Part shown: piece by piece, positions 46,182-53,136 of the stretch
Numbering within the stretch: the first letter of the stretch is position 1
Layout of the letters: the number at the start of each line of letters is the position of its first letter
Source of the DNA: Geothrix campi
GTDB taxonomy: Bacteria; Acidobacteriota; Holophagae; Holophagales; Holophagaceae
Length of the DNA stretch: 64,000 nt
NCBI RefSeq assembly: GCF_024609265.1
Contig: NZ_JANHMP010000001.1
Location: 1,116,001-1,180,000 of the forward strand
Direction: 5' to 3'
Program-made: the position numbers and the translations under genes
The notes under the pieces: model-generated
What the model saw: the letters and a program-made list of their open reading frames with translations, nothing else
What the model was told of the DNA's origin: nothing
The model's database searches: none

Positions 46182-46253
46182 ATGATTCCTGTCGCGACCC
46201 TCAACCCGATCCCCAGCCAGCCCATCCCCGGCATTCCGGTGGGAGGGGTCTGA
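46182..46253 (+). CDS. Proline-rich leader peptide of proBA
   Basis: A 23-codon ORF encoding MIPVATLNPIPSQPIPGIPV followed by GGV and TGA. Six of 23 codons are proline, five of them within codons 9-19. It lies 73 nt upstream of proB. No Shine-Dalgarno is visible before the ATG; a weak TTGCGC / CACACT promoter pair 17 bp apart (46144-46172) would start transcription almost at the ATG, so it may be leaderless. Downstream alternative hairpins and the position in front of proline-biosynthesis genes make an attenuator leader the natural reading. Confidence 0.7.
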   Translation: MIPVATLNPIPSQPIPGIPVGGV

Positions 46254-46310
46254 GTCCGTCGTCCATCCATTCGCTCACCCGCCCCCGGTGCCCACCAGCC
46301 CGGGGGTTTT
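46196..46310 (+). promoter_or_regulatory. Transcription attenuator of proBA (alternative hairpins)
   Basis: Four segments can pair in sequence. Region 1 (46196-46208) pairs with region 2 (46240-46250). Region 2 (46241-46249, GGGAGGGGT) pairs with region 3 (46277-46285, ACCCGCCCC). Region 3 (46282-46288, CCCCCGG) pairs with region 4 (46300-46306, CCGGGGG), which is followed by TTTTGCTTTC. Region 1 overlaps the proline codons and region 2 ends at the leader stop, so a ribosome stalled for prolyl-tRNA would favour 2:3 (read-through), and a ribosome at the stop would favour 3:4 (termination). Pairings were found by eye. Confidence 0.6.
46282..46310 (+). terminator. Rho-independent terminator within the proBA leader
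   Basis: 7-bp GC stem CCCCCGG/CCGGGGG (46282-46288 with 46300-46306), 11-base loop, followed by TTTT, ending 16 nt before the proB ATG. Position upstream of the gene marks it as an attenuator terminator and not an end-of-operon signal. Confidence 0.65.
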
Positions 46311-46326
46311 GCTTTCGGCAGGTCCC

Positions 46327-47175
46327 ATGCCCCACAGAACCGAAGCCGCCACAGGCCGCGCCAGCCTCTCCAGGGCCAGGCGCATCGTGCTGAAGCTCGG
46401 CACGCAGGTCGTGCTGGATGCCGAGGGGCGCCCGGCCCTGAGCCGGCTGTACGGACTGATGGAAACCGTGGCCACCCTGCGCCGGCAGGGGGCCCAGCCC
46501 GTGCTGGTGTCCTCCGGCGCCGTGGGGCTCGGGGCCCGGCAGCTCGGCATCCAACCCGAGGGCCTGTCGCAGAAGCAGGCCTGCGCCGCGGCCGGGCAGG
46601 GGCAGCTCATGTCCATCTACCAGGAGGGCTTCGCCCGCATGGGCCTGTGCGCCGCCCAGGTGCTGCTCACGGAGGACGACTTCGCCGACCCCCTCCGCCA
46701 CGCCAATCTCCGGCGGACGCTGGAGACCCTGCTGGAACTGGGGGCGATCCCCGTGCTCAACGAGAACGATACGGTGTCCACCCTGGAACTGGAGCGCCCT
46801 TCCCCTGGCCGGCGGCCGATCTTCAGCGACAACGACCATCTGTCGGCCCTGGTCGCCGCGCATCTCGAGGCCGATCTCCTGATCCTCCTTTCCGACGTGA
46901 CTGCGCTGCATACACGGAACCCGGGCCTGCACGCGGATGCGACGCCCCTGGCCGAGATCCCGTTCGGAGCCGATCCCCAGGCTAGGCTCGACGGCACCTC
47001 GGGCCGCGGCCGGGGGGGCATGGTCAGCAAGGTGGCGGCGGCCCGGTCCGCCGCCGCCGCCGGAGTGCCCGTGGTGCTGGCCTCGGGCCTCGTGACTGGC
47101 GTGCTCGATCGGATTCTCGCCGGCGAACCCATCGGCACCCTCTTCCTCGCCGCCCCCAGGGGAGTCCAGTCATGA
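46327..47175 (+). CDS. proB: Glutamate 5-kinase
   Basis: 282 residues from ATG 46327. Amino-acid kinase fold: RIVLKLGTQVVLD, VLVSSGAVGLGARQLG, KQACAAAGQGQLMSIYQ, VLNENDTVS, FSDNDHLSALVAAHLEADLLILLSDV and GTSGRGRGGMVSKVAAARSA. It phosphorylates glutamate in the first step of proline synthesis. The C-terminal PUA domain of E. coli ProB (367 residues) is absent, as in many short ProB proteins. It overlaps proA by ATGA. A proline-rich leader and terminator precede it. Confidence 0.96.
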   Translation: MPHRTEAATGRASLSRARRIVLKLGTQVVLDAEGRPALSRLYGLMETVATLRRQGAQPVLVSSGAVGLGARQLGIQPEGLSQKQACAAAGQGQLMSIYQEGFARMGLCAAQVLLTEDDFADPLRHANLRRTLETLLELGAIPVLNENDTVSTLELERPSPGRRPIFSDNDHLSALVAAHLEADLLILLSDVTALHTRNPGLHADATPLAEIPFGADPQARLDGTSGRGRGGMVSKVAAARSAAAAGVPVVLASGLVTGVLDRILAGEPIGTLFLAAPRGVQS

Positions 47176-48488
47176 GCGAATCCTCCTTGAGCCCCCTCCA
47201 GGTCCAGGCCATGGCCCAGGTTGCCCGCGCGGCGTCGCGGCGCCTGGCGACCACCGCCTCCGGGCTGCGCTCGGCGGTGCTCCTGCGGCTGGCCGACCTG
47301 TTGGAGCGGCAGGCCTCCGCCCTCCTGGCGGCCAATGCCGAAGATGTCCGCGCGGCCGGAGACACTCTTCCCGCCGCCACCCTCCAGCGGCTCCACCTGG
47401 ATGCCCCCAAGCTGGCCGCCATGGCTCAGGGGGTCCGCGCCGTGGCGGCCCTGCCCGATCCCCTCCACCGGGTCCAGCTGCGCCGGCTGCTGGATGACGG
47501 CCTCGAGCTCACCCGGGTGACCTGCCCCCTGGGCGTGCTTTGTGTCGTGTTCGAAGCACGGCCCGACGCCCTGATCCAGATCAGCGCCCTCGCCCTCAAG
47601 AGCGGCAACGCAGCGCTACTCAAGGGCGGCAGCGAGGCCCGCCATTCCAACGCCGCGCTGCTGGCCCTGGTCCGGCAGGCGCTGGCGGAGGAGGGGCTGC
47701 CGGAAGGGGCGGTCCAGGGCCTGCCGGATCGCGAGGCCGTGGCGGTCCTGCTGCAGCGCCCTGATCTGGTGGATCTCGTGATCCCCCGCGGCTCCCGGGA
47801 GCTGGTGCAGAGCCTCCAGGCCGCTACCCGCATCCCTGTGCTGGGCCATGCCGACGGGGTCTGCCACATGTACCTCGACCAGGCCGCGGACACCGCCATG
47901 GCCGTGGCCCTGGTGCGGGACGCGAAGCTGCAGTACCCGGCGGCCTGCAACGCGGTGGAGACGGTCCTCATCCACCGCCGGGCCGCGGCCCGCCTGCTGC
48001 CGGCCCTGGCGACGGATCTCGTCCCGCGGGGCGCGGAACTGCGCGGCTGTCCCGCCTGCCTGGAGCTGGTGCCCACCCTCGGCACGGCCACCGAGGCGGA
48101 CTGGGATGCCGAGTACGGCGCCCCCATCCTGGCCCTGAAGGTGGTGGCGGATCACGACGAGGCTCTCGCCCACATCCGCGCCCACGGCAGCGGCCACACG
48201 GAGGCCATCGTGACCGAGGACCACGCGGCCGCCGCCCGCTTCCTGGCCGAGGTGGATGCGGCGGGCGTCTTCCACAACGCCTCCACGCGCTTCGCCGACG
48301 GCTACCGGTACGGCTTCGGCGCCGAGGTGGGCATCAGCACCGGCCGCATCCATGCCCGCGGGCCCGTGGGGCTCGAAGGCCTGCTCAGCTACCGGTACCT
48401 CCTCCTGGGGCATGGACACTGCGTGGAGGGCTATTCCGGCCCTGCCGCACGGCCTTTCAGGCACCTCGATTTCACCGGCGGGCTATAA
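47172..48488 (+). CDS. proA: Gamma-glutamyl phosphate reductase
   Basis: 438 residues, aldehyde-dehydrogenase fold. PLGVLCVVFEARPDALIQISALALKSGNAALLKGG (Rossmann/NADPH region), VIPRGSRELVQSLQ, catalytic Cys259 in KLQYPAACNAVETVLIH and HNASTRFADGYRYGFGAEVGIST are all family hallmarks. It reduces gamma-glutamyl phosphate to glutamate 5-semialdehyde. Translationally coupled to proB. proC is not in the window. Confidence 0.96.
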   Translation: MSESSLSPLQVQAMAQVARAASRRLATTASGLRSAVLLRLADLLERQASALLAANAEDVRAAGDTLPAATLQRLHLDAPKLAAMAQGVRAVAALPDPLHRVQLRRLLDDGLELTRVTCPLGVLCVVFEARPDALIQISALALKSGNAALLKGGSEARHSNAALLALVRQALAEEGLPEGAVQGLPDREAVAVLLQRPDLVDLVIPRGSRELVQSLQAATRIPVLGHADGVCHMYLDQAADTAMAVALVRDAKLQYPAACNAVETVLIHRRAAARLLPALATDLVPRGAELRGCPACLELVPTLGTATEADWDAEYGAPILALKVVADHDEALAHIRAHGSGHTEAIVTEDHAAAARFLAEVDAAGVFHNASTRFADGYRYGFGAEVGISTGRIHARGPVGLEGLLSYRYLLLGHGHCVEGYSGPAARPFRHLDFTGGL

Positions 48489-48560
48489 CCATCAGTTATT
48501 GATATATAAGGTTCTATAACTTGAGCCCATGGCCTGGACTGGTAATCTTAGCCAATGCTT

Positions 48561-48588
48561 GTCGCCCCCGGGTTGCCGCAGGGGCGAC
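48561..48588 (+). terminator. Hairpin between proA and the aminotransferase gene
   Basis: 8-bp stem GTCGCCCC/GGGGCGAC (48561-48568 with 48581-48588), 12-base loop, followed by ATTTTCG. It may end the proBA transcript, or attenuate the downstream operon from a promoter in the AT-rich stretch 48490-48520 (TTATTGATATATAAGG, TATAAC). Confidence 0.5.
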
Positions 48589-48609
48589 ATTTTCGTATCG
48601 GGAGGATCC

Positions 48610-49920
48610 ATGGCTGCCCTTCTCTCCCCTGAAACGCCCGCCTTCGCCGTGCCTGAGGCCAATCTCGTCCCGGTGAGTGACCACCTGAAACAGCTGGCGC
48701 CGATTCCCGCCTCCCGCATGTTCCTCATCAACAAGTCACTGAAGGTCTTCCAGGAGAAGCAGCCCGGCGTGCCGGTCTTCGACGCAAGCCAGGGCGACGG
48801 TGGCGCCTCGCTCCCCGGCGTGCCCGAGGCGCTGCTGGACCGGGCCTTCGAGCTGCAGAAGCAGCACGGCACCGCCTACGACATGCCCTTCGGCACCGAG
48901 GCCTACCGCAAGAGCGTGGCGGAAACCTACTGGAAGCTGGCGCCGGACACGGGCTGGGGCACGGCCAATGTCATCGGCACCCAGGGCGGCCGCGATGGCC
49001 TGCAGAAGGCCTACCAGGCCATGCTGGCCCTGGGCCACGGACGCCAGGGCGATGTGGTCGTCGTCAGCCGCGTGCCCTGGATCAGCTACAACTGGGGGCC
49101 GTACGGCATCGGCGCCAATGTGATGTGGGCCCCGGGCCGGGCGGAGGAAGGCTGGGCCTATACCGAGGACGGCATCCGCGCCTGTGTCACGGAAGCCGCA
49201 AAGTCGAACCGCAAGGTCGCGGGCCTCGTCATCACCAGCCCGGACAACCCCACGGGCCAGACCCTCACGCTGGAGCGCCAGATTGCCCTGGCGCGCGCAG
49301 CGCTGGAAGCCGGTGTGGCCTACGTCCTGTTCGACTGGATGTACCACGCGGTGGGGGATGGCGAGCCCTACGACGTGAATGTCCTCCTGCGCGCCTTCGA
49401 GCCCGCGCTGCGCAAGCGCCTGATGGTGCTCGACGGCCTCACCAAGAGCCTCGGCGGTTCCAACATCCGCAACTGCCATCTGCTGGCGGACGCGGAGGTG
49501 GTCAAGGTCATCGTGGCCCAGGCCTCGCACACCGTGATCCCCTCCTTCTTCAGCCTGGCCGTGGCCATGGCCGCCTACGAGAAGGGCTTCGCCACCGCCA
49601 GCGCCCCCATCGCCGGCCCCACCCGCACCAGCCGCGCCTGGCTGCGCGGCTACCTGAAAGAGCAGAAGCTCACCCACATCATCGGCCAGGGCTACTACGC
49701 CTTCATCAAGGTGGCGGATTCCTTCGCGGCCAAAGGCTGGGTCGATTCCGAACCCATGGGCCAGTACCTGGCCGAGGAGCACGGCGTGGCCGTGGTTCCG
49801 GGCGCGTTCTTCAGCCCCTACGGCGCCGAGTGGATCCGCTTTTCCTACGCCACCCCCGTCGAACGCACCCAGGGCGCCGCCGAGCGGCTGGTGGCGGCGT
49901 TGAAGAGTCTGGAGGGCTAG
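48610..49920 (+). CDS. PLP-dependent aminotransferase, class I/II
   Basis: 436 residues from ATG 48610 with GGAGG 5 bases upstream. Fold type I features: GTQGGRDGLQKAY, SPDNPTGQTLTLERQ, YVLFDWMYHAVGD and PLP Lys279 in VLDGLTKSLGGSNIRN. The C-terminal small domain includes GVAVVPGAFFSPYGAEWIRFSYATP. Overall it resembles aspartate/LL-DAP-type aminotransferases; the substrate is unclear. Its stop shares a base with the GTG start of the GCS2-M20 fusion gene, so the two enzymes are tightly coupled and probably act in the same pathway. Confidence 0.9.
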   Translation: MAALLSPETPAFAVPEANLVPVSDHLKQLAPIPASRMFLINKSLKVFQEKQPGVPVFDASQGDGGASLPGVPEALLDRAFELQKQHGTAYDMPFGTEAYRKSVAETYWKLAPDTGWGTANVIGTQGGRDGLQKAYQAMLALGHGRQGDVVVVSRVPWISYNWGPYGIGANVMWAPGRAEEGWAYTEDGIRACVTEAAKSNRKVAGLVITSPDNPTGQTLTLERQIALARAALEAGVAYVLFDWMYHAVGDGEPYDVNVLLRAFEPALRKRLMVLDGLTKSLGGSNIRNCHLLADAEVVKVIVAQASHTVIPSFFSLAVAMAAYEKGFATASAPIAGPTRTSRAWLRGYLKEQKLTHIIGQGYYAFIKVADSFAAKGWVDSEPMGQYLAEEHGVAVVPGAFFSPYGAEWIRFSYATPVERTQGAAERLVAALKSLEG

Positions 49921-52727
49921 TGTTCGACCTGAACGCCTTCGTCGAGAAGTTTCAGTTGGCGCGCCAGACGGCCCTGGAGACCCGCCCCTCGGGCGGCCTC
50001 TGCGGGCTGGAGCTGGAGTGGAACCTGGTGGATCCGCAGTTCCGCCCGCTGCTCACCGTGGGCACGGGGCCGGATCGCATGTCGTTCGTGGACCACCTGC
50101 GGACCAAGGTGCTGGCCCCCTGGACGGAGGAATACCACCAGCTGGAGGTCTTCCACTGGATGATCGAGTGGGTCACGCGGCCCTACCACACGCCCAAGGG
50201 CGCGGTGTACGAAGGCCGCCTGCTGGAGGCCGCCCTCATCAACGCCCTCTACAAGGCGGGCCGCGCCTTCGGGGAACCCCTGCACTACTGGCACGGCAAC
50301 CTGCTCGTGCTGCCGGAGATCGGGCCCGACTGCGTGCCCATGTCCTGGCACCTGGCCAAGCGCCGCTACCTGCAGCGCTGCGTCGAGATCTACGGCACCG
50401 AGCTGGCCACGGCCGGCACCCACTCCAACCTGAGCCTGCCCGAACCCATGCTGGCCTGGGACTTCATGCACCTGCCCGACGCCCAGCGCGGCGACAACCA
50501 CCTGGACGCCTACAAGAACAAGGTCTACATCACCGGCACCCGGCTCATGCGGGCCTTCGCGGCGCTCTTCATCGCCACCAGCGCCAGCACACCGCTCCAG
50601 GCCTCGGAGGAGGACGGCAAGCCCGTCGTCCGACTCACACCCTATGAATCGGTGCGGAATCTCACTTTCCCGAACCCGCCCGCCCTGGATGTGCCGGACC
50701 TGAACCGCAGCCATGCCGACTACCTGCGCCTGTCCTATGATCTGGTCCGGCGCGGCATCCGCTTCGGCAACAACAACTGGATCCCCGTGCGCGCCCGCTC
50801 CCAGGTCGAGCCGGTGGAGCGCCTCATCCAGGTCACCAGCGACCAGCTGCATGACATCTACGCCCGGGGCCTCTTCGCCGCCGGCGAAACCCGGAACGTG
50901 GAGGACATGGCCGCGCAGATCGAGCGGCAGAACCTCTTCGCCCGCATCGACCTGCCCATGGCCCGCGTGGAAGTGCGCACCGACGATCCGGGCCACGAGC
51001 TGGCTCTCGACGTGGCGAACCTCACCCTCAAGCACCTGCTGCTGCTCCGCTTCTACGCGGATCCCGACTTCGCGCGGGGTTTCCGCTACGACGCCGAGGA
51101 CATCACCCGGGCCCGCCGCAACGAAGACTTGGCGGCCCGCGAAGGATTGAATGCCGTCATCGAGGATCCTCTCACCGCCAAGCCCGTGGCCATGCGCGTC
51201 TTCCTGGCCTGGACGCTCAACCAGTTGCGCCCCCTGGCCGAGGCCCTCGATTTCTGGGAGGACCTCCAGCCGCTGCGCGAGATGGTCGAGGGCGCGCCCA
51301 GCACCGCTGAGAAGATGCGCCAGCGCCTGAAGGCCAAGCTCGGCACCTCGGACATCGTGCCGCGCGCCCTGCTCGTCGAGCTGGCCGAGGCCCGGAAGGA
51401 CCAGGTCCGCGACGAGGTGGAGACCGTCACCGCTCACCTGGCGGATCTCGGCGCGGAGCAGAACAAGCTCCAGGACTTCGTGGAGCACGCCCGCGACGAA
51501 GTGCATCTGGATCCCCGGGCTCCCGTGCGGTTCCGGCCCCGGCCCGAGAAGCTGGTGGACTCCGGCTTCGCGACCAAGACCGCGGAAGTGCTGTCCGTCT
51601 CCCAGCGGCTGATCCGCATCCCCAGCGTCACCGCCTGCCCCGAGGAGCGCATGCCCGAGATCCACCGGGCGGCCACCTTCATCTACGACTACCTGCGCAA
51701 CCATGGGGTGCCCGTCCGCTACTTCGACCAGGCCACCTTCCCGGCCGTGCTGGCCCACTTCCCCGGCGGCGAGCAGGCCCCGGCCATGTTGTGCGGCCAC
51801 TTCGACGTGGTGGCCCCGGAGCCCGACGACATCCAGTTCGAGCCGAAGGTCGAGGGCGACTACCTCTGGGGCCGTGGCGCGGCGGACATGAAGACCGTGC
51901 TTTCCACGTACCTCGTGTGGATGAAGGACACCCTCAAGAAGGGCGCCCCCTACCCGCCCGTGAACCTGCTGTTGCTGGGCAACGAGGAGAACGGCGAGCT
52001 GGAGCCCATGGGCACGCCCCACGTCCTGAAGCAGCTCAAGGAGGAGTCGGGCTATGAACCGGCCTTCTTCGTGGCCGGCGAACGCACCGGGGAGAAGGGC
52101 ACCGAGCTCTGGGGCGAGGTCTGCACCCAGAACCGGGGCGTGCTCCGCTTCGAGCTGGTGGCGCACGGCACCCGCGGCCACAGTGGGTTGGCGGGTGGCA
52201 GCGACCTCACGGAACGCCTGCTGGGCGCCCGCGAGACCCTGCGCGAACTGTTCGGCAAGCGCCTCACCCTGAAGGCGTCGGATGGCTGGCAGTCCCTGGC
52301 CCGGTTCGCCTACATCCAGGTGGGCACGCCCGGCGTCTACAACATCACGCCGGATCGCGGCGCCCTGGGCGTGGAGATCCGCCCCATCCCCCAGGACGAC
52401 ATCTCGAGCCTGCGCGCTGCCATCGAGGCCCTGGCCGCCGAGCGGGAACTGGAGTTCGTGCCCTCCGCCTGGGAACCCGGCATTGCCTGCGATCCGGAGA
52501 ACCCGTATTTGCAGGCCCTGCTGGCGGGCATCGAAGCAGCGGGCGGCGACGTCCGGATCGGCCGCAAGGGCGCCGGCACCTCAGCGCGCTTCGCCCCCAA
52601 GGGCCAGGGCGTGGTCTGGGGCCAGACCGGCATCGGCCCCCACGCGGCTGGCGAACGGCACTACATCCCCAGCATCGATCCCTACTACCGGGCCCTGGAC
52701 GCCTTCGCGGCGAAACTGAAGGCCTGA
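49920..52727 (+). CDS. Fusion of GCS2-like carboxylate-amine ligase and M20 metallo-peptidase
   Basis: 935 residues from GTG 49920, which overlaps the preceding TAG. The N-terminal part (about 15-330) resembles glutamate-cysteine ligase family 2: CGLELEWNLVD (28-38), EIYGTELATAGTHSNLSLPEP, YKNKVYITGTRLMRAFAALF and NNNWIPVRARS. A helical linker (about 330-545) is unassigned. The C-terminal part (about 555-935) is an M20 peptidase/deacylase: GHFDVV (H627), GRGAADMK (D656), LGNEENGE (E689/E690), the dimerisation-type HGTRGHSG and RHYIPSIDPYY. Such a fusion could make and then cleave an amide or isopeptide. Function unknown. Confidence 0.8.
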   Translation: MFDLNAFVEKFQLARQTALETRPSGGLCGLELEWNLVDPQFRPLLTVGTGPDRMSFVDHLRTKVLAPWTEEYHQLEVFHWMIEWVTRPYHTPKGAVYEGRLLEAALINALYKAGRAFGEPLHYWHGNLLVLPEIGPDCVPMSWHLAKRRYLQRCVEIYGTELATAGTHSNLSLPEPMLAWDFMHLPDAQRGDNHLDAYKNKVYITGTRLMRAFAALFIATSASTPLQASEEDGKPVVRLTPYESVRNLTFPNPPALDVPDLNRSHADYLRLSYDLVRRGIRFGNNNWIPVRARSQVEPVERLIQVTSDQLHDIYARGLFAAGETRNVEDMAAQIERQNLFARIDLPMARVEVRTDDPGHELALDVANLTLKHLLLLRFYADPDFARGFRYDAEDITRARRNEDLAAREGLNAVIEDPLTAKPVAMRVFLAWTLNQLRPLAEALDFWEDLQPLREMVEGAPSTAEKMRQRLKAKLGTSDIVPRALLVELAEARKDQVRDEVETVTAHLADLGAEQNKLQDFVEHARDEVHLDPRAPVRFRPRPEKLVDSGFATKTAEVLSVSQRLIRIPSVTACPEERMPEIHRAATFIYDYLRNHGVPVRYFDQATFPAVLAHFPGGEQAPAMLCGHFDVVAPEPDDIQFEPKVEGDYLWGRGAADMKTVLSTYLVWMKDTLKKGAPYPPVNLLLLGNEENGELEPMGTPHVLKQLKEESGYEPAFFVAGERTGEKGTELWGEVCTQNRGVLRFELVAHGTRGHSGLAGGSDLTERLLGARETLRELFGKRLTLKASDGWQSLARFAYIQVGTPGVYNITPDRGALGVEIRPIPQDDISSLRAAIEALAAERELEFVPSAWEPGIACDPENPYLQALLAGIEAAGGDVRIGRKGAGTSARFAPKGQGVVWGQTGIGPHAAGERHYIPSIDPYYRALDAFAAKLKA

Positions 52728-52861
52728 CCGCCGCCTGACCGCAGGTAGGCCCGGTGGTCGTGCCCAAGGTCACTGTCAAAACAGCTTCTTACCCCCATCA
52801 TCGAGGATGGCCTTCGGTATGGGATCGTCCTGGTCCACTGGAAGCCCAGGAGATCGCTTCG

Positions 52862-53122
52862 ATGCGCCGCACCTTGGGCCGGACAACCTCCGCCCGCCTG
52901 AACACCATGCTCCATCACCAGGCCGCCGCCCGCCTGGCGGCCCTCCGCGCCCGGGATGGCCTTGTCCATGTCTGCGGCTGGTGCCGGAAGATCCGGACCG
53001 ACGAGGGTGAATGGGTTCCGGCGGAGCCAGCGCTCCTGGAGAGCGCCGGTCCCGCCCTCACCCACGGCGTCTGCCCCGACTGCGCCAGGGCCATCGTTCG
53101 GAAGCGCCCCGCCGTCGCGTAG
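52862..53122 (+). CDS. Small Cys-rich protein with a zinc-ribbon-like CxxC pair
   Basis: 86 residues from ATG 52862 with AGGAG 8 bases upstream. The core VHVCGWCRKIRTDEGEWVPAE...THGVCPDCARAIV matches the short Cys4 module often found at the C-termini of PAS or receiver proteins (CSWCKKIRDDEGYW...HGICPDC). Here it stands alone after a basic helix (MRRTLGRTTSARLNTM). It probably binds zinc; a signalling link is suggested only by the usual company of the module. It converges with the malate synthase gene, 14 nt away. The longer start at 52754 has no Shine-Dalgarno. Confidence 0.65.
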   Translation: MRRTLGRTTSARLNTMLHHQAAARLAALRARDGLVHVCGWCRKIRTDEGEWVPAEPALLESAGPALTHGVCPDCARAIVRKRPAVA

Positions 53123-53136
53123 CTTCGACCCTTCCC

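Noticed and set aside
48529-48609. N-terminal extension of the aminotransferase from ATG 48529.
   Set aside because: The extension would translate through a stable hairpin and gives MAWTGNLSQCLSPPGCRRGD, unlike the family; ATG 48610 has a GGAGG at correct spacing.
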